Part shown: positions 25,245 to 33,205 of the stretch, piece by piece | How positions within the stretch are numbered: position 1 is the first letter of the stretch | How the letters are laid out: each line of letters opens with the position of its first letter | From: Lachnospiraceae bacterium | Lineage (GTDB): Bacteria > Bacillota > Clostridia > Lachnospirales > Lachnospiraceae | DNA: 36,308 bases | NCBI GenBank assembly: GCA_015057865.1 | Contig: SVDH01000022.1 | Location: 1-36,308, forward strand | Direction: 5' to 3' | Position numbers and translations under genes: made by a program | Notes under the pieces: model-generated | What the model saw: the letters and a program-made list of their open reading frames with translations, nothing else | The model's database searches: none | What the model was told of the DNA's origin: nothing

Positions 25245-26768
25245 ATGTATAACATTAAAAGAGTTGTTGACGTAAAACTGAATGTGCAGCTTGTTTACGT
25301 GGCATTGATCCATGAGTATGTATATGAAGGACCGTGCCGGTTCGGACCGAAGGAATGCCTGACAAAGGAATTCGATCTGATGAACCAGGGTGAGATCTTC
25401 AAAGCATGGTCCGGCGGATACGGCGGAGCATTAAGCCAGCTGCCGGGAATCAATCTGATGGATTCGATCTACATCAAGATGTCCGATGAATTCTTCATCA
25501 CGGATGAGGATGAAGCAAGAATGGCAGAGCACAGAGCAGAAACAGATCTCTACATCTTTACCGGTATGAGATGTGAAAAGATCGCGAAGGAATTTGCGAT
25601 GAAATATCATGTTCCGGTTGCAGGTGAAGGAATGTTTGCATCAACTGTACTCGCATCTACACTTCGAGCGCGCGGATATGAAGAAGTATATGACATGCTC
25701 GACTTCCCGGATGCAATGCGTCTGTTAAAAGCGCTGAGAGCGAAAAAAGCGCTGCGCAATATGAGAATCCTTGCGGCAACAAGATATAACTCAACAGATT
25801 CTCTCGGCGGACTCGATACGGTCTGCAACGATGGCGCAACCAGGATGCTTGGCGTTCGTTACAATTACTTCAGCGCACATGAATTCCTGGATATGATGCA
25901 TCTGAACGAGAATGATCAGAACCACACCCTGCCGGGACGTGACGTATATAACCTGACAGATGAGGATATGGTCGAAGTAGAAAAGATCGTCGAGCATTAT
26001 ATCTCCAATGCCAAAGAAAACGATATGGACAGAAAATATGTGGTGAATTCCGTAAAGGCATCTGTTCTGGCAAGAAAACTGATGGAGCACTTCCAGTGTA
26101 ATGCATTTACCATTCCGTGTCCGGATCTGTGTGCGACCAGAAGAATGAATCAGGAACAGTTTACATTCTGCTTCAACCACACGATCTTAAATGAAATGGG
26201 TATTCCGTCAGCGTGTGAATACGACCTGATCGGTCTGTATTCGATCGCAGCACTGGCGACATTAACAAACAAAGCACCGTATATGGCAAATACACAGCCT
26301 TGCGTATACCATGACGGAAAGGTCGAAGGAGAGTACGCCGGAATCAGCTACATTCCGGAGATGGATTCCGATTCGAACATTTACTACACAGGACATGCAA
26401 CGCCGAACTCAAAGATGCACGGATTTGATGCAGAACCGATGGAATATGCACTTCGCCCGTTCACGGCAAGCGGTTTTGGCGCAACGATGCGTGTTGACTT
26501 CAACCAGGCAAAGGGAGAGACCATCACCCTGATGCGCTTCAATCCGGAATGCACCAAGATCATGGTTGCAAAAGGTACGGTCGTAGGCGGATTCGGTTAT
26601 GATTCGACCGGTTGTACAGAAGGTATCTACTTTTCCGTTGAGGATAAGCTGGATTACTTCCGTAAACAGGCACAGTTTGGTCTTCATATGCCGACCGTAT
26701 TCGGTGATCATGTAGAAGACGTGAAACGTTTTGGCGAAATCATGGGACTGGAAGTTGTGGTTGCATAA
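25245..26768 (+). CDS. L-fucose isomerase-like protein, cassette A
   Basis: This 507-residue protein looks like a distant member of the L-fucose/L-arabinose isomerase family, whose known members interconvert aldoses and ketoses with Mn2+. A probable metal region is GIPSACEYD (E325), YMANT (N349) and YTGHATPNSKMHG (H384). The 24-residue spacing of E325 to N349 equals the Glu-Asp ligand spacing I remember in E. coli FucI, but the Asp is replaced by Asn. Cys residues 31, 285, 292, 296, 309 and 324 are shared with the cassette B paralogue, four of them in CNAFTIPCPDLCATRR...TFC. The fold assignment is moderate and the reaction unknown. RBS AGGAGG lies 9 bp upstream. It overlaps the next gene by 1 bp (TAATG). 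Confidence 0.75.
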   Translation: MYNIKRVVDVKLNVQLVYVALIHEYVYEGPCRFGPKECLTKEFDLMNQGEIFKAWSGGYGGALSQLPGINLMDSIYIKMSDEFFITDEDEARMAEHRAETDLYIFTGMRCEKIAKEFAMKYHVPVAGEGMFASTVLASTLRARGYEEVYDMLDFPDAMRLLKALRAKKALRNMRILAATRYNSTDSLGGLDTVCNDGATRMLGVRYNYFSAHEFLDMMHLNENDQNHTLPGRDVYNLTDEDMVEVEKIVEHYISNAKENDMDRKYVVNSVKASVLARKLMEHFQCNAFTIPCPDLCATRRMNQEQFTFCFNHTILNEMGIPSACEYDLIGLYSIAALATLTNKAPYMANTQPCVYHDGKVEGEYAGISYIPEMDSDSNIYYTGHATPNSKMHGFDAEPMEYALRPFTASGFGATMRVDFNQAKGETITLMRFNPECTKIMVAKGTVVGGFGYDSTGCTEGIYFSVEDKLDYFRKQAQFGLHMPTVFGDHVEDVKRFGEIMGLEVVVA

Positions 26769-27178
26769 TGCGAAAAGATATCAAACAAATGATCATGGAA
26801 AAAAAGCAGTCTGCTCAGAAATATCTCGACATGATCCTGGCAGACCGATATATGGCATATGAGATCTTTGATCATTTCTTTACATTGTATCTGTGTGAAA
26901 AATTCCTGCTGACACCGGAGGAACTGACGACGGATAATTTTTATGAAATCTGTCAGCTTTCTGCAGAGAAAGCGTCCAACTTGCCTAAGGGCTTGTTGGA
27001 CGCTTCGGAGCTGGCATCAAAGTGCGGCGGTGCGACAACCGCGATGAATAAAAAGGTTTTGTTCTTGCTGGCAGTCAACCGTGAATACGGGATTGTGATC
27101 GATGCGGATGAAAGTGTGCAGATTGAAACCTTTACGGCGTTGAAACAATTGGTGTATGATAAACTCAATTCAAAATGA
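26768..27178 (+). CDS. Small helical protein with CxGxT[TS]AMNKKVL block, cassette A
   Basis: This 136-residue protein is predicted to be soluble and mostly alpha-helical. I do not recognise its family. It shares with the cassette B protein at 31337 an LC..(F/L)LL segment near residue 42 and a highly conserved block around C86: C-x-G-x-T-[TS]-A-M-N-K-K-V-L-x-L, followed by a helix ending RE(Y/L)GI. The invariant Cys in a Gly/Thr-rich turn ahead of a helix could be a thiol carrier or cofactor contact, which is inference. Its start overlaps the isomerase-like stop (TAATG) and it is followed directly by the SufE-like gene, so it is translationally coupled and probably a subunit or accessory of that enzyme. 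Confidence 0.75.
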   Translation: MRKDIKQMIMEKKQSAQKYLDMILADRYMAYEIFDHFFTLYLCEKFLLTPEELTTDNFYEICQLSAEKASNLPKGLLDASELASKCGGATTAMNKKVLFLLAVNREYGIVIDADESVQIETFTALKQLVYDKLNSK

Positions 27179-27196
27179 TTGACGGAGAAACCAGAC

Positions 27197-27592
27197 ATGA
27201 CAATGCAGGAGATTGAAGAGGATATCATAAAGGATTTCAATGACCTTGGAGATACGATCAGTCAATACACGTTTCTGATCACCTGTGCGAAAGAATGCCT
27301 GCCGCTGCCGGAGGCTTACAGGACAGAAGAATATCTGGTGAAAGACTGTCAGGTGAATACTTGGATGTATGCCGGGACCAAAGAAGGAAAGACATTCTTT
27401 CTGGCAGACAGCGAGTCCCTGATCGTAAAAGGGGGGCTGGCACTTCTGCAGGAAATCTACCAGGACAGATCGGAAACAGAAGTCAGAGAATATCAATGTC
27501 ATTTGCTTGATCATGAGGTGTTTTCAAAACATTTTTCCGCGACACAGCTTAAAGGATTTCAGGCAATTGTAAAAAAGGCGGGGAACATATGA
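27197..27592 (+). CDS. SufE-like sulfur-acceptor protein, cassette A
   Basis: This 131-residue protein has the SufE family pattern: an N-terminal helix (EIEEDIIKDFNDLGDTISQYTFLI), the active-site loop VKDCQVNTWM with Cys51 (also position 51 in E. coli SufE), then FFLADSESLIVKGGLALLQEIY, and a C-terminal LKGFQAIVKK. SufE accepts persulfide sulfur from the cysteine desulfurase SufS and stimulates it. No sufS or sufBCD gene is in the window. Its place behind the isomerase-like gene suggests a dedicated role in this pathway. An in-frame TTG at 27179 is possible, but ATG 27197 has GGAG at 9 nt. It overlaps the LysR start by 4 bp (ATGA). Confidence 0.82.
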   Translation: MTMQEIEEDIIKDFNDLGDTISQYTFLITCAKECLPLPEAYRTEEYLVKDCQVNTWMYAGTKEGKTFFLADSESLIVKGGLALLQEIYQDRSETEVREYQCHLLDHEVFSKHFSATQLKGFQAIVKKAGNI

Positions 27593-28479
27593 TCTCGGAA
27601 AAAATAGATGTCTTTCTGGATGTCGGGCAGGAGCTGAATTTTTCGACAGTGGCAAAAAAACGATATACGACGCAGCCGACCATCAGTCGCCAGATCACGG
27701 ATCTGGAGGACGAATGGGGTGTGCGTCTGTTTGTTCGTTCCAATAAAGGTCTGCGATTGACGCCGGAAGGCGCGATCATGCTGAACTGCTGCCGGAAAAT
27801 GGATCAGCAGATGGATGTTGCACTTAAACAGGTAAAAGAGATTGTTGTCAGCAAAAGAGACCGGCTTCGTCTGGGATTTCTGACGGATCTGAATGCGGAA
27901 AGCGTTTTCATGCCGGCAATCTGCACACTTGCAAAAGAGCAGCCCGGGCTGGATATCTCTCTGGACTACGGATCGTTTGGAGACCTGCGGCTGGGGCTGA
28001 AAAACAATCAGCTTGATGTCATCTTTACCTATGATTTTGAGGTACAGAATATCAAAGAAGACATTGTGGTGGATTATGTGAGAGAGGCGAGCCCGTGTGT
28101 CGCGATCTCGGCAGCACATCCGCTGTATGAAAAAGAGAACCTTACCATGCAGGATTTTTCCGAGGAGATATTCTACCTTCCGGAAGAAGCGGATTCGCCC
28201 GGAAGGGAAAAAGATTTTCGTTATGTCCTGCGTGCAAATAAAATCACGGATGGGAATATCCGGTTCGCACCGAACCAGGAGTCGGTCCTGCTTCAGGTAC
28301 GTCTGGGCCGGGGCGCGGCACTGATCGATTCAGGCGCTTCCCAGATTGAGATGTACGGCCTGCGAACGGTTCCGCTGGGCCGGGGAGAAAAATATGACCG
28401 TCTTGCGGTGGTTGCTGTCTGGAAGAAAGAGAATCTCAACCCGTTTCTTCCGATGCTCATGAAGGAAGTCACGGGGTGA
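27589..28479 (+). CDS. LysR-type transcriptional regulator, cassette A
   Basis: This 296-residue LysR protein has its helix-turn-helix at about residues 15-50 (NFSTVAKKRYTTQPTISRQITDLEDEWGVRLFVR), with a C-terminal effector domain starting near RLRLGFLTDL. It is the last gene of cassette A, starting inside the sufE-like stop codon region (ATGA), so regulator and enzymes are made from one message, which implies autoregulation through the promoter at about 25108-25161. The effector is unknown. Only 12 bp separate its stop from that of the convergent LysR gene, and no clear terminator is seen between them. Confidence 0.9.
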   Translation: MISEKIDVFLDVGQELNFSTVAKKRYTTQPTISRQITDLEDEWGVRLFVRSNKGLRLTPEGAIMLNCCRKMDQQMDVALKQVKEIVVSKRDRLRLGFLTDLNAESVFMPAICTLAKEQPGLDISLDYGSFGDLRLGLKNNQLDVIFTYDFEVQNIKEDIVVDYVREASPCVAISAAHPLYEKENLTMQDFSEEIFYLPEEADSPGREKDFRYVLRANKITDGNIRFAPNQESVLLQVRLGRGAALIDSGASQIEMYGLRTVPLGRGEKYDRLAVVAVWKKENLNPFLPMLMKEVTG

Positions 28480-28491
28480 GAGAGTCCTGAT

Positions 28492-29415
28492 TCATCGTTT
28501 TTCATCCGACACAGAAGCCAGAAACAGCTTCAGTGTCGGATTTTCATTGTCTTTTTTCCATATCATGCTGACGCCGCTCTCTGTATGAATGAGTGGACGG
28601 AACTGCAAGATTCCGTTTGACGGGTTGTGATAACCGCTGAAGCATCGGTCGCAGATAAAGATATCATGGTCATCCTGTAAATTATACGGTAAGGAGATTG
28701 CGTTCGATGTATATCTTACAAAGTTAGGTGTAAACCCTGCCTGCTTGCAGAGGTCTCTGATCATTCCGCAGTAGCTTGGTGTAAAGATTGGAGATACGCC
28801 GATGAAATCCATTTCCTTTAAATCAGAAACTTCCAGATATTCTTTATCACAGAGTGGATTCGAAGATAACATGCAAACATTATGCGGGAACCGCTGCAGC
28901 ACGAAGCCTGAAAAGTCTTCACCTTCTAATTGTTCCAGATCGTACAGAACGGTAAAAGCAATGTCCAGAGCACCATGGATCAGACGGCTTCTGATTTCCT
29001 GTACAGGATATGCATTGATCAGAAACTTAAACTCAGGATGGTCTTTTTTAAATGCCTGTAAATAGGGTAAAGATACTTTTTCCTGTGTATGGGAATCCAG
29101 CACGCCGACGGAAAGCGTATCCGCATATCCGCCTTGCAGAACACGGCATTCATCCGTTGAGCGTTCGATATCCTGCAGGATCATTCCCCAGCGTTCATAG
29201 AGATGTCTGCCCGCTTCTGTGAGTGTGACACGCTTATGAGAGCGTAGGAACAGCTGAACATTTAGTGTCCGTTCCAGAGAGGAAATCGCTTTGCTTAAGG
29301 TGGACTGTGTCGTGTACAGATGCTGTGCGGCAATCGTAAAACTCTGACAGGAGGCAACCTCCAGAAAATACGACATTTGCAAGGTGTTAATAGGAGAACG
29401 GTCCGGTCCGGTCAT
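28492..29415 (-). CDS. LysR-type transcriptional regulator, divergent to cassette B
   Basis: This 307-residue LysR protein carries the helix-turn-helix NTLQMSYFLEVASCQSFTIAAQHLYTTQSTLSKAI near the N terminus, then the effector domain from about residue 93 (DTLSVGVLD). The start at 29415 was preferred over an upstream ATG at 29454 because AAAGGA lies 6-8 bp before it and LysR proteins usually begin close to the helix-turn-helix. It is divergently transcribed from the cassette B isomerase-like gene, the classical LysR arrangement, with two palindromes between them. It is only distantly like the other two LysR proteins in the window. Confidence 0.88.
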   Translation of the reverse strand: MTGPDRSPINTLQMSYFLEVASCQSFTIAAQHLYTTQSTLSKAISSLERTLNVQLFLRSHKRVTLTEAGRHLYERWGMILQDIERSTDECRVLQGGYADTLSVGVLDSHTQEKVSLPYLQAFKKDHPEFKFLINAYPVQEIRSRLIHGALDIAFTVLYDLEQLEGEDFSGFVLQRFPHNVCMLSSNPLCDKEYLEVSDLKEMDFIGVSPIFTPSYCGMIRDLCKQAGFTPNFVRYTSNAISLPYNLQDDHDIFICDRCFSGYHNPSNGILQFRPLIHTESGVSMIWKKDNENPTLKLFLASVSDEKR

Positions 29416-29763
29416 GTTAGATCCTTTCAAAAATCTTTCTATCAATAATTCCACATACGATAAACTTAATCATATTATATCCTTTCCGGGCAGAAAAATC
29501 TCCTGTTAATCCTGTGATATGCAGGAAGAATCCGACTGATATCATTCCGGTTCGGAATACTAGACTGTCAAATAACGGATGATTCATCTTTTTTTATGCG
29601 TTCAGATAGAAGCATTCGCTTTTGGAATGATCATACGCATCCGATTCGTTTTCTTTTTGAGAAAAATGTCTATATCATAACAGCAACAGCGAAAGCAGCT
29701 GCCTGACTGCAGTGAGAATTCGCATTGGCAATGTAGTGGAAAAGTGACATGGAGGAGAAGCAA
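29416..29763. promoter_or_regulatory. Divergent control region between LysR and cassette B
   Basis: This 348-bp gap holds no gene. Two 15-bp palindromes with the same geometry, ATTC-N7-GAAT, lie at 29544-29558 (ATTCCGGTTCGGAAT) and 29614-29628 (ATTCGCTTTTGGAAT), 70 bp apart from start to start. Both fit the LysR T-N11-A rule. No textbook -35/-10 pair is obvious upstream of the plus-strand gene, as expected for an activated promoter. GGAGGAG (29751-29757) is the ribosome binding site. Confidence 0.65.
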
Positions 29764-31299
29764 ATGATCAGAAAGTTAGCAGAAGTGAAATTGAATGTTC
29801 GCCCGATCTTTATCGGACTGGTTCATCAGTATTATTACGAAGGCCCGTGCCGCTTCGGAAAAGGTGAAGAGCTTGAAAAAGAATATGATGAGTTCATGAA
29901 CCAGGAGCTTTACAAGCGTTTTAAAGAGGATGTGGAAAACCGTCTTCCGATGGATGCGATCAATCTGATGGATCCGATCTATGTAGAGAGAGATGACTGG
30001 TTCCATACCGATGAAGAGATGTTTGAAGAGATGGCAAAGGATATGGATCAGGTTGATTTCTATCTGTTCTCATTCGGAATCGGCCGTGGTGATATCTATC
30101 TTGAGTTTGCGCAGAGATATAAAAAACCGGTTGCAGTTATGCCGGCGCAGTGTTGTGAGGCAACCGTTAACACGTCTGCTGTACGGGCACGCGGGCTGGA
30201 AGCTTATGCATACCGTACATGGGAAGAGCTTCAGAGACATCTGCGCGTTCTACGTGTCAGAAAAGTACTGGCAAGCGCACGTGTCATGGTCGTGACTCGT
30301 TTCAATTCTTCCAGATCCTACAGTTCTTCCGATAACTTTGTAGACCTGAATCAGGTTTCGGAAAAATTCGGATGTCAATTCCGATATATGAATGTACATG
30401 AGCTGATGGATCAGCTGGTCGTAAGAGATCCGTCTACAAACCCGTCGCTTCCGGGACGTGAAGCATCGAACCTGACAGAAGAGGATATGAAAGAGGTAGA
30501 ACGTCTTGCAGATGAGCTGATTGCAGGTGCGACAGAAGTCCGCATGGAGCGTGAGCAGGTAATCAACAGTATGAAGGGTTATGTGCTGGTTCAGAAACTG
30601 CTTGAGGTAAACGGATGTAACGCATATACCATGCCGTGTCCGGATTGCTGCTCAACCAGAAGACTGAATCATGAGCAGCTGACCTTCTGTCTGACACATT
30701 CATTGAACAATGAAAGCGGAATTCCTTCTTCCTGTGAGATGGATATCAACAGTGTTCTCGCGATGGTGATCATGGAAGCAATGTCCAACAAAGCGGTTTA
30801 CATGGGTAATTCCAATCCGGTTCTTTATGATGATAACGGACAGATGGTTCAGATGCAGGGCTTCGGACAGGAAGCACTTGAAAAAGGAACCAATGAGCGC
30901 GAAAACCTTTATCTTGTATTCCACTCTACGCCGAACCGGAAACTGCATGGTTACGGAGAGGCACCGGGTGAATACAGCCTGGCACCGTTTGCGAACGATC
31001 AGGGATTTGGCGCTACCATTCGTTATGATTTTACGCAGGATGCGGGACAGGAGATCACACTTCTTCGGATCGCACCGGATGCAAAGAAGATGTTTGTCGG
31101 CAGCGGTACGATCCTGGCAGGTTCCGGTGCAGACCGTACGAACTGTGATCAGGGCTTCTTTATGAAGATCGCTGACCAGGAAGATTTCTTCTATAAGCAC
31201 ATCAACTTTGGAAATCACCTGGTTGTTACTTACGGCAACTATGTGAAAGAGCTCAAGCTCTTGGGCGATGCACTCGGACTGGAAGTTGTAACAGCATAA
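29764..31299 (+). CDS. L-fucose isomerase-like protein, cassette B
   Basis: This 511-residue paralogue of the cassette A protein aligns from the first residues (MIRKLAEVKLNVR against MYNIKRVVDVKLNVQ). Conserved features are YEGPCRFG (C29), PGR...NLTEEDM, the Cys-rich CNAYTMPCPDCCSTRR...TFC (C285, C292, C296, C309), GIPSSCEMD (C324, E325), YMGNS (N349), VFHSTPNRKLHG (H387), and a C-terminal GFGATIRYDF. Numbering from 285 to 349 is identical in the two proteins. The second metal-ligand position is again Asn. The start at 29764 was chosen over 29749 because GGAGGAG sits 6 bp before it and the alignment agrees. Isomerase activity is not assured. Confidence 0.75.
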   Translation: MIRKLAEVKLNVRPIFIGLVHQYYYEGPCRFGKGEELEKEYDEFMNQELYKRFKEDVENRLPMDAINLMDPIYVERDDWFHTDEEMFEEMAKDMDQVDFYLFSFGIGRGDIYLEFAQRYKKPVAVMPAQCCEATVNTSAVRARGLEAYAYRTWEELQRHLRVLRVRKVLASARVMVVTRFNSSRSYSSSDNFVDLNQVSEKFGCQFRYMNVHELMDQLVVRDPSTNPSLPGREASNLTEEDMKEVERLADELIAGATEVRMEREQVINSMKGYVLVQKLLEVNGCNAYTMPCPDCCSTRRLNHEQLTFCLTHSLNNESGIPSSCEMDINSVLAMVIMEAMSNKAVYMGNSNPVLYDDNGQMVQMQGFGQEALEKGTNERENLYLVFHSTPNRKLHGYGEAPGEYSLAPFANDQGFGATIRYDFTQDAGQEITLLRIAPDAKKMFVGSGTILAGSGADRTNCDQGFFMKIADQEDFFYKHINFGNHLVVTYGNYVKELKLLGDALGLEVVTA

Positions 31300-31336
31300 C
31301 ATATACAAGACCGTCATTTAGAAAGCAGGGCATGGG

Positions 31337-31753
31337 ATGTCTATCTTAAAAGGAAAAAGTAAGCTGCTTGCATATCGTGAAAAAGCGGAGCAGTTTCTTA
31401 AGAAAATGAAGACAACAGAATATGATTCTGAGGAAGCTTTGCATGAAGATCTGTATGCTTTTGTTCTTTGTAAGTATCTGCTTTACGGAGATGATCTGGG
31501 ACAGATGTTTTCGCTCGACGATCTGGCAGAAAAAAGTGTTGCAAAGACCATACAGATGACCGGGCAGGATGCATTCAAGGCAGACAGTAAGGTTTCCTGT
31601 GAAGGGACGACATCCGCCATGAATAAAAAGGTATTGCTTCTGATGGCGCTGCAGAGAGAACTGGGGATTAAGTTCCGGCTCTCTAAAACGGCAGACCTGA
31701 CGGACACAAAGAAGCTGGCATCAGAAGTATATTACCTGCTGACTGAGAAATAG
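31337..31753 (+). CDS. Small helical protein with CxGxT[TS]AMNKKVL block, cassette B
   Basis: This 138-residue protein is the counterpart of the cassette A protein at 26768, with modest overall similarity but a nearly identical central block (C88-E-G-T-T-S-A-M-N-K-K-V-L-L-L), the FVLCKYLL segment near residue 45 and a RELGI helix end. No signal peptide or membrane segment is seen. The family is not recognised. It follows the isomerase-like gene by 37 bp, keeping the gene order of cassette A, which argues for a fixed functional partnership. A strong hairpin follows it. Confidence 0.75.
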   Translation: MSILKGKSKLLAYREKAEQFLKKMKTTEYDSEEALHEDLYAFVLCKYLLYGDDLGQMFSLDDLAEKSVAKTIQMTGQDAFKADSKVSCEGTTSAMNKKVLLLMALQRELGIKFRLSKTADLTDTKKLASEVYYLLTEK

Positions 31754-31776
31754 TATTGATTACAATAGCATATAAG

Positions 31777-31813
31777 AGAAACACAATCGGACGGACTGTC
31801 TGGTTGTGTTTCT
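31777..31813 (+). terminator. Intra-operon hairpin before the MFS gene
   Basis: A 16-bp stem with two G-T pairs (31777-31792 with 31798-31813) and a 5-nt loop is followed by TTAAGTTAAAG rather than a clean T-run. It could be a partial terminator or a processing/stability element that lowers expression of the downstream transporter relative to the enzyme genes. Confidence 0.6.
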
Positions 31814-31865
31814 TAAGTTAAAGACAAACCTATCAAACAAGTGGGTATTTAGGAGGAATTGAGAA

Positions 31866-33176
31866 ATGAAGGAAGGAAAAAAGAATGAACTTTTCGGCTT
31901 TGGAAAAGGCTGGGGAACGATCATCTACTGTCTCGTCATGTTCTGGTTTTACGCAGGCATGGTCAATGACAGCTCTAACATCGTCGCACCGGCAGTAGCA
32001 GAAAAACTTGGCATCCAGGCAGGTAGCGTCTTAAGCATGGGTACCGTTGCGGCAATGGTCGGCGTTATCTTCTTCTTTGTTATGGGCGCGGTCAACCGTA
32101 AGATCGGTCCGAGAGTGACATCGTTCATCTGCCTGATCTTAGGCGGTGTTGGTTACTTTGGCATGGGCCATGCAAACAGCCTGGCACAGTATGCGATCTC
32201 CCTTTGCATCTGCACGATTGGCTGCATGAGCGCAGGCTACATCGCAGGCGGCGCACTCGTTGCACAGTGGTTCCCGAAAAAGAAGGGTATCGTCATGGGT
32301 TACACCACAATGGGCCACAACATGGCAACCGGTTTCTTCGTACCGCTGATCAACTTCCTCGTAGCAAAACTTGGCGTTACACACGCCGTTGTATTCCCGG
32401 CGATCCTCGTTATGATCGTTGGTGTAGTCGGCCTTCTCTTAATGAGAAACACACCGCAGGAGCGCGGCATCAATCCGGATAACGTATCCGATGAGGTTTA
32501 CAAGGCAGAATACTTCCAGGAGGAAGTAGACGACGATGCAGGCTGGACCGTAAAGAAACTGTTCAAGAGAAAAACCTTCTGGCTCGTAGCAGTCGGCTCC
32601 GGCGGATTCCAGTTCGTTTCCACCGTTATCATCACACAGCTTGTTGTCAGAAACACACAGGTCGGTTTCTCACAGAACCAGGCGATCGCGATTATGACGA
32701 TCCTCGCATTTGCAGGTATCCTGGGTTCCTGGATCATCGGTGTTCTGGATCAGAAGATGGGAACGAAAAAGACCATGATCTTCTTCGGCTTCTGGTATGC
32801 GGCAGCACTTCTTTTAGAAGTCACAGAGACCCGAGTTCTGGTCATCATCTTCCTTGTTATGTTCGCACTGGCACTCGGCGGGTCCGCGAACTTTACGACA
32901 TCCCTTCCGGCAGCGGTATTCGGTCGCCACGGATTTAAGAAAGTCAACAGTGTACTCTTCCCGATCCAGGCACTGGTATCCTCCTTCGGATTCCTGGTAA
33001 ACGGACAGGTACTGAACGCAACCGGCAGCCTTAGAATGTCGTATGTCATCGCAGCCATCGCGGCGATCATCGTCGTTGTCATCGTATGCTTTATCGATGA
33101 GCACAAGTATAATCGTGACTTCATGACAGAAGCAGAGGCAGAAGCATTCACAAAGCAGCTTGAAGCAGAAGAATGA
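31866..33176 (+). CDS. MFS transporter (OFA-like)
   Basis: This 436-residue inner-membrane protein has about twelve hydrophobic segments in two halves with a central charged loop (about residues 195-235). WFPKKKGIVMG and the RKIGPR loop fit the major facilitator superfamily, and the overall look recalls the oxalate:formate antiporter (OFA) family, which moves small organic anions. Its place between the small protein and SufE-like genes of cassette B suggests it imports the substrate, or exports the product, of that pathway. AGGAGG precedes the start. The exact substrate cannot be inferred. Confidence 0.88.
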   Translation: MKEGKKNELFGFGKGWGTIIYCLVMFWFYAGMVNDSSNIVAPAVAEKLGIQAGSVLSMGTVAAMVGVIFFFVMGAVNRKIGPRVTSFICLILGGVGYFGMGHANSLAQYAISLCICTIGCMSAGYIAGGALVAQWFPKKKGIVMGYTTMGHNMATGFFVPLINFLVAKLGVTHAVVFPAILVMIVGVVGLLLMRNTPQERGINPDNVSDEVYKAEYFQEEVDDDAGWTVKKLFKRKTFWLVAVGSGGFQFVSTVIITQLVVRNTQVGFSQNQAIAIMTILAFAGILGSWIIGVLDQKMGTKKTMIFFGFWYAAALLLEVTETRVLVIIFLVMFALALGGSANFTTSLPAAVFGRHGFKKVNSVLFPIQALVSSFGFLVNGQVLNATGSLRMSYVIAAIAAIIVVVIVCFIDEHKYNRDFMTEAEAEAFTKQLEAEE

Positions 33177-33205
33177 TATGTCATAGAAACGGATAATGGT
33201 GGGGA

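Noticed and set aside
25245-31299. True L-fucose or L-arabinose utilisation operon
   Set aside because: No kinase, aldolase or sugar ABC/PTS genes accompany the isomerase-like genes, and the second metal-ligand position is Asn in both.
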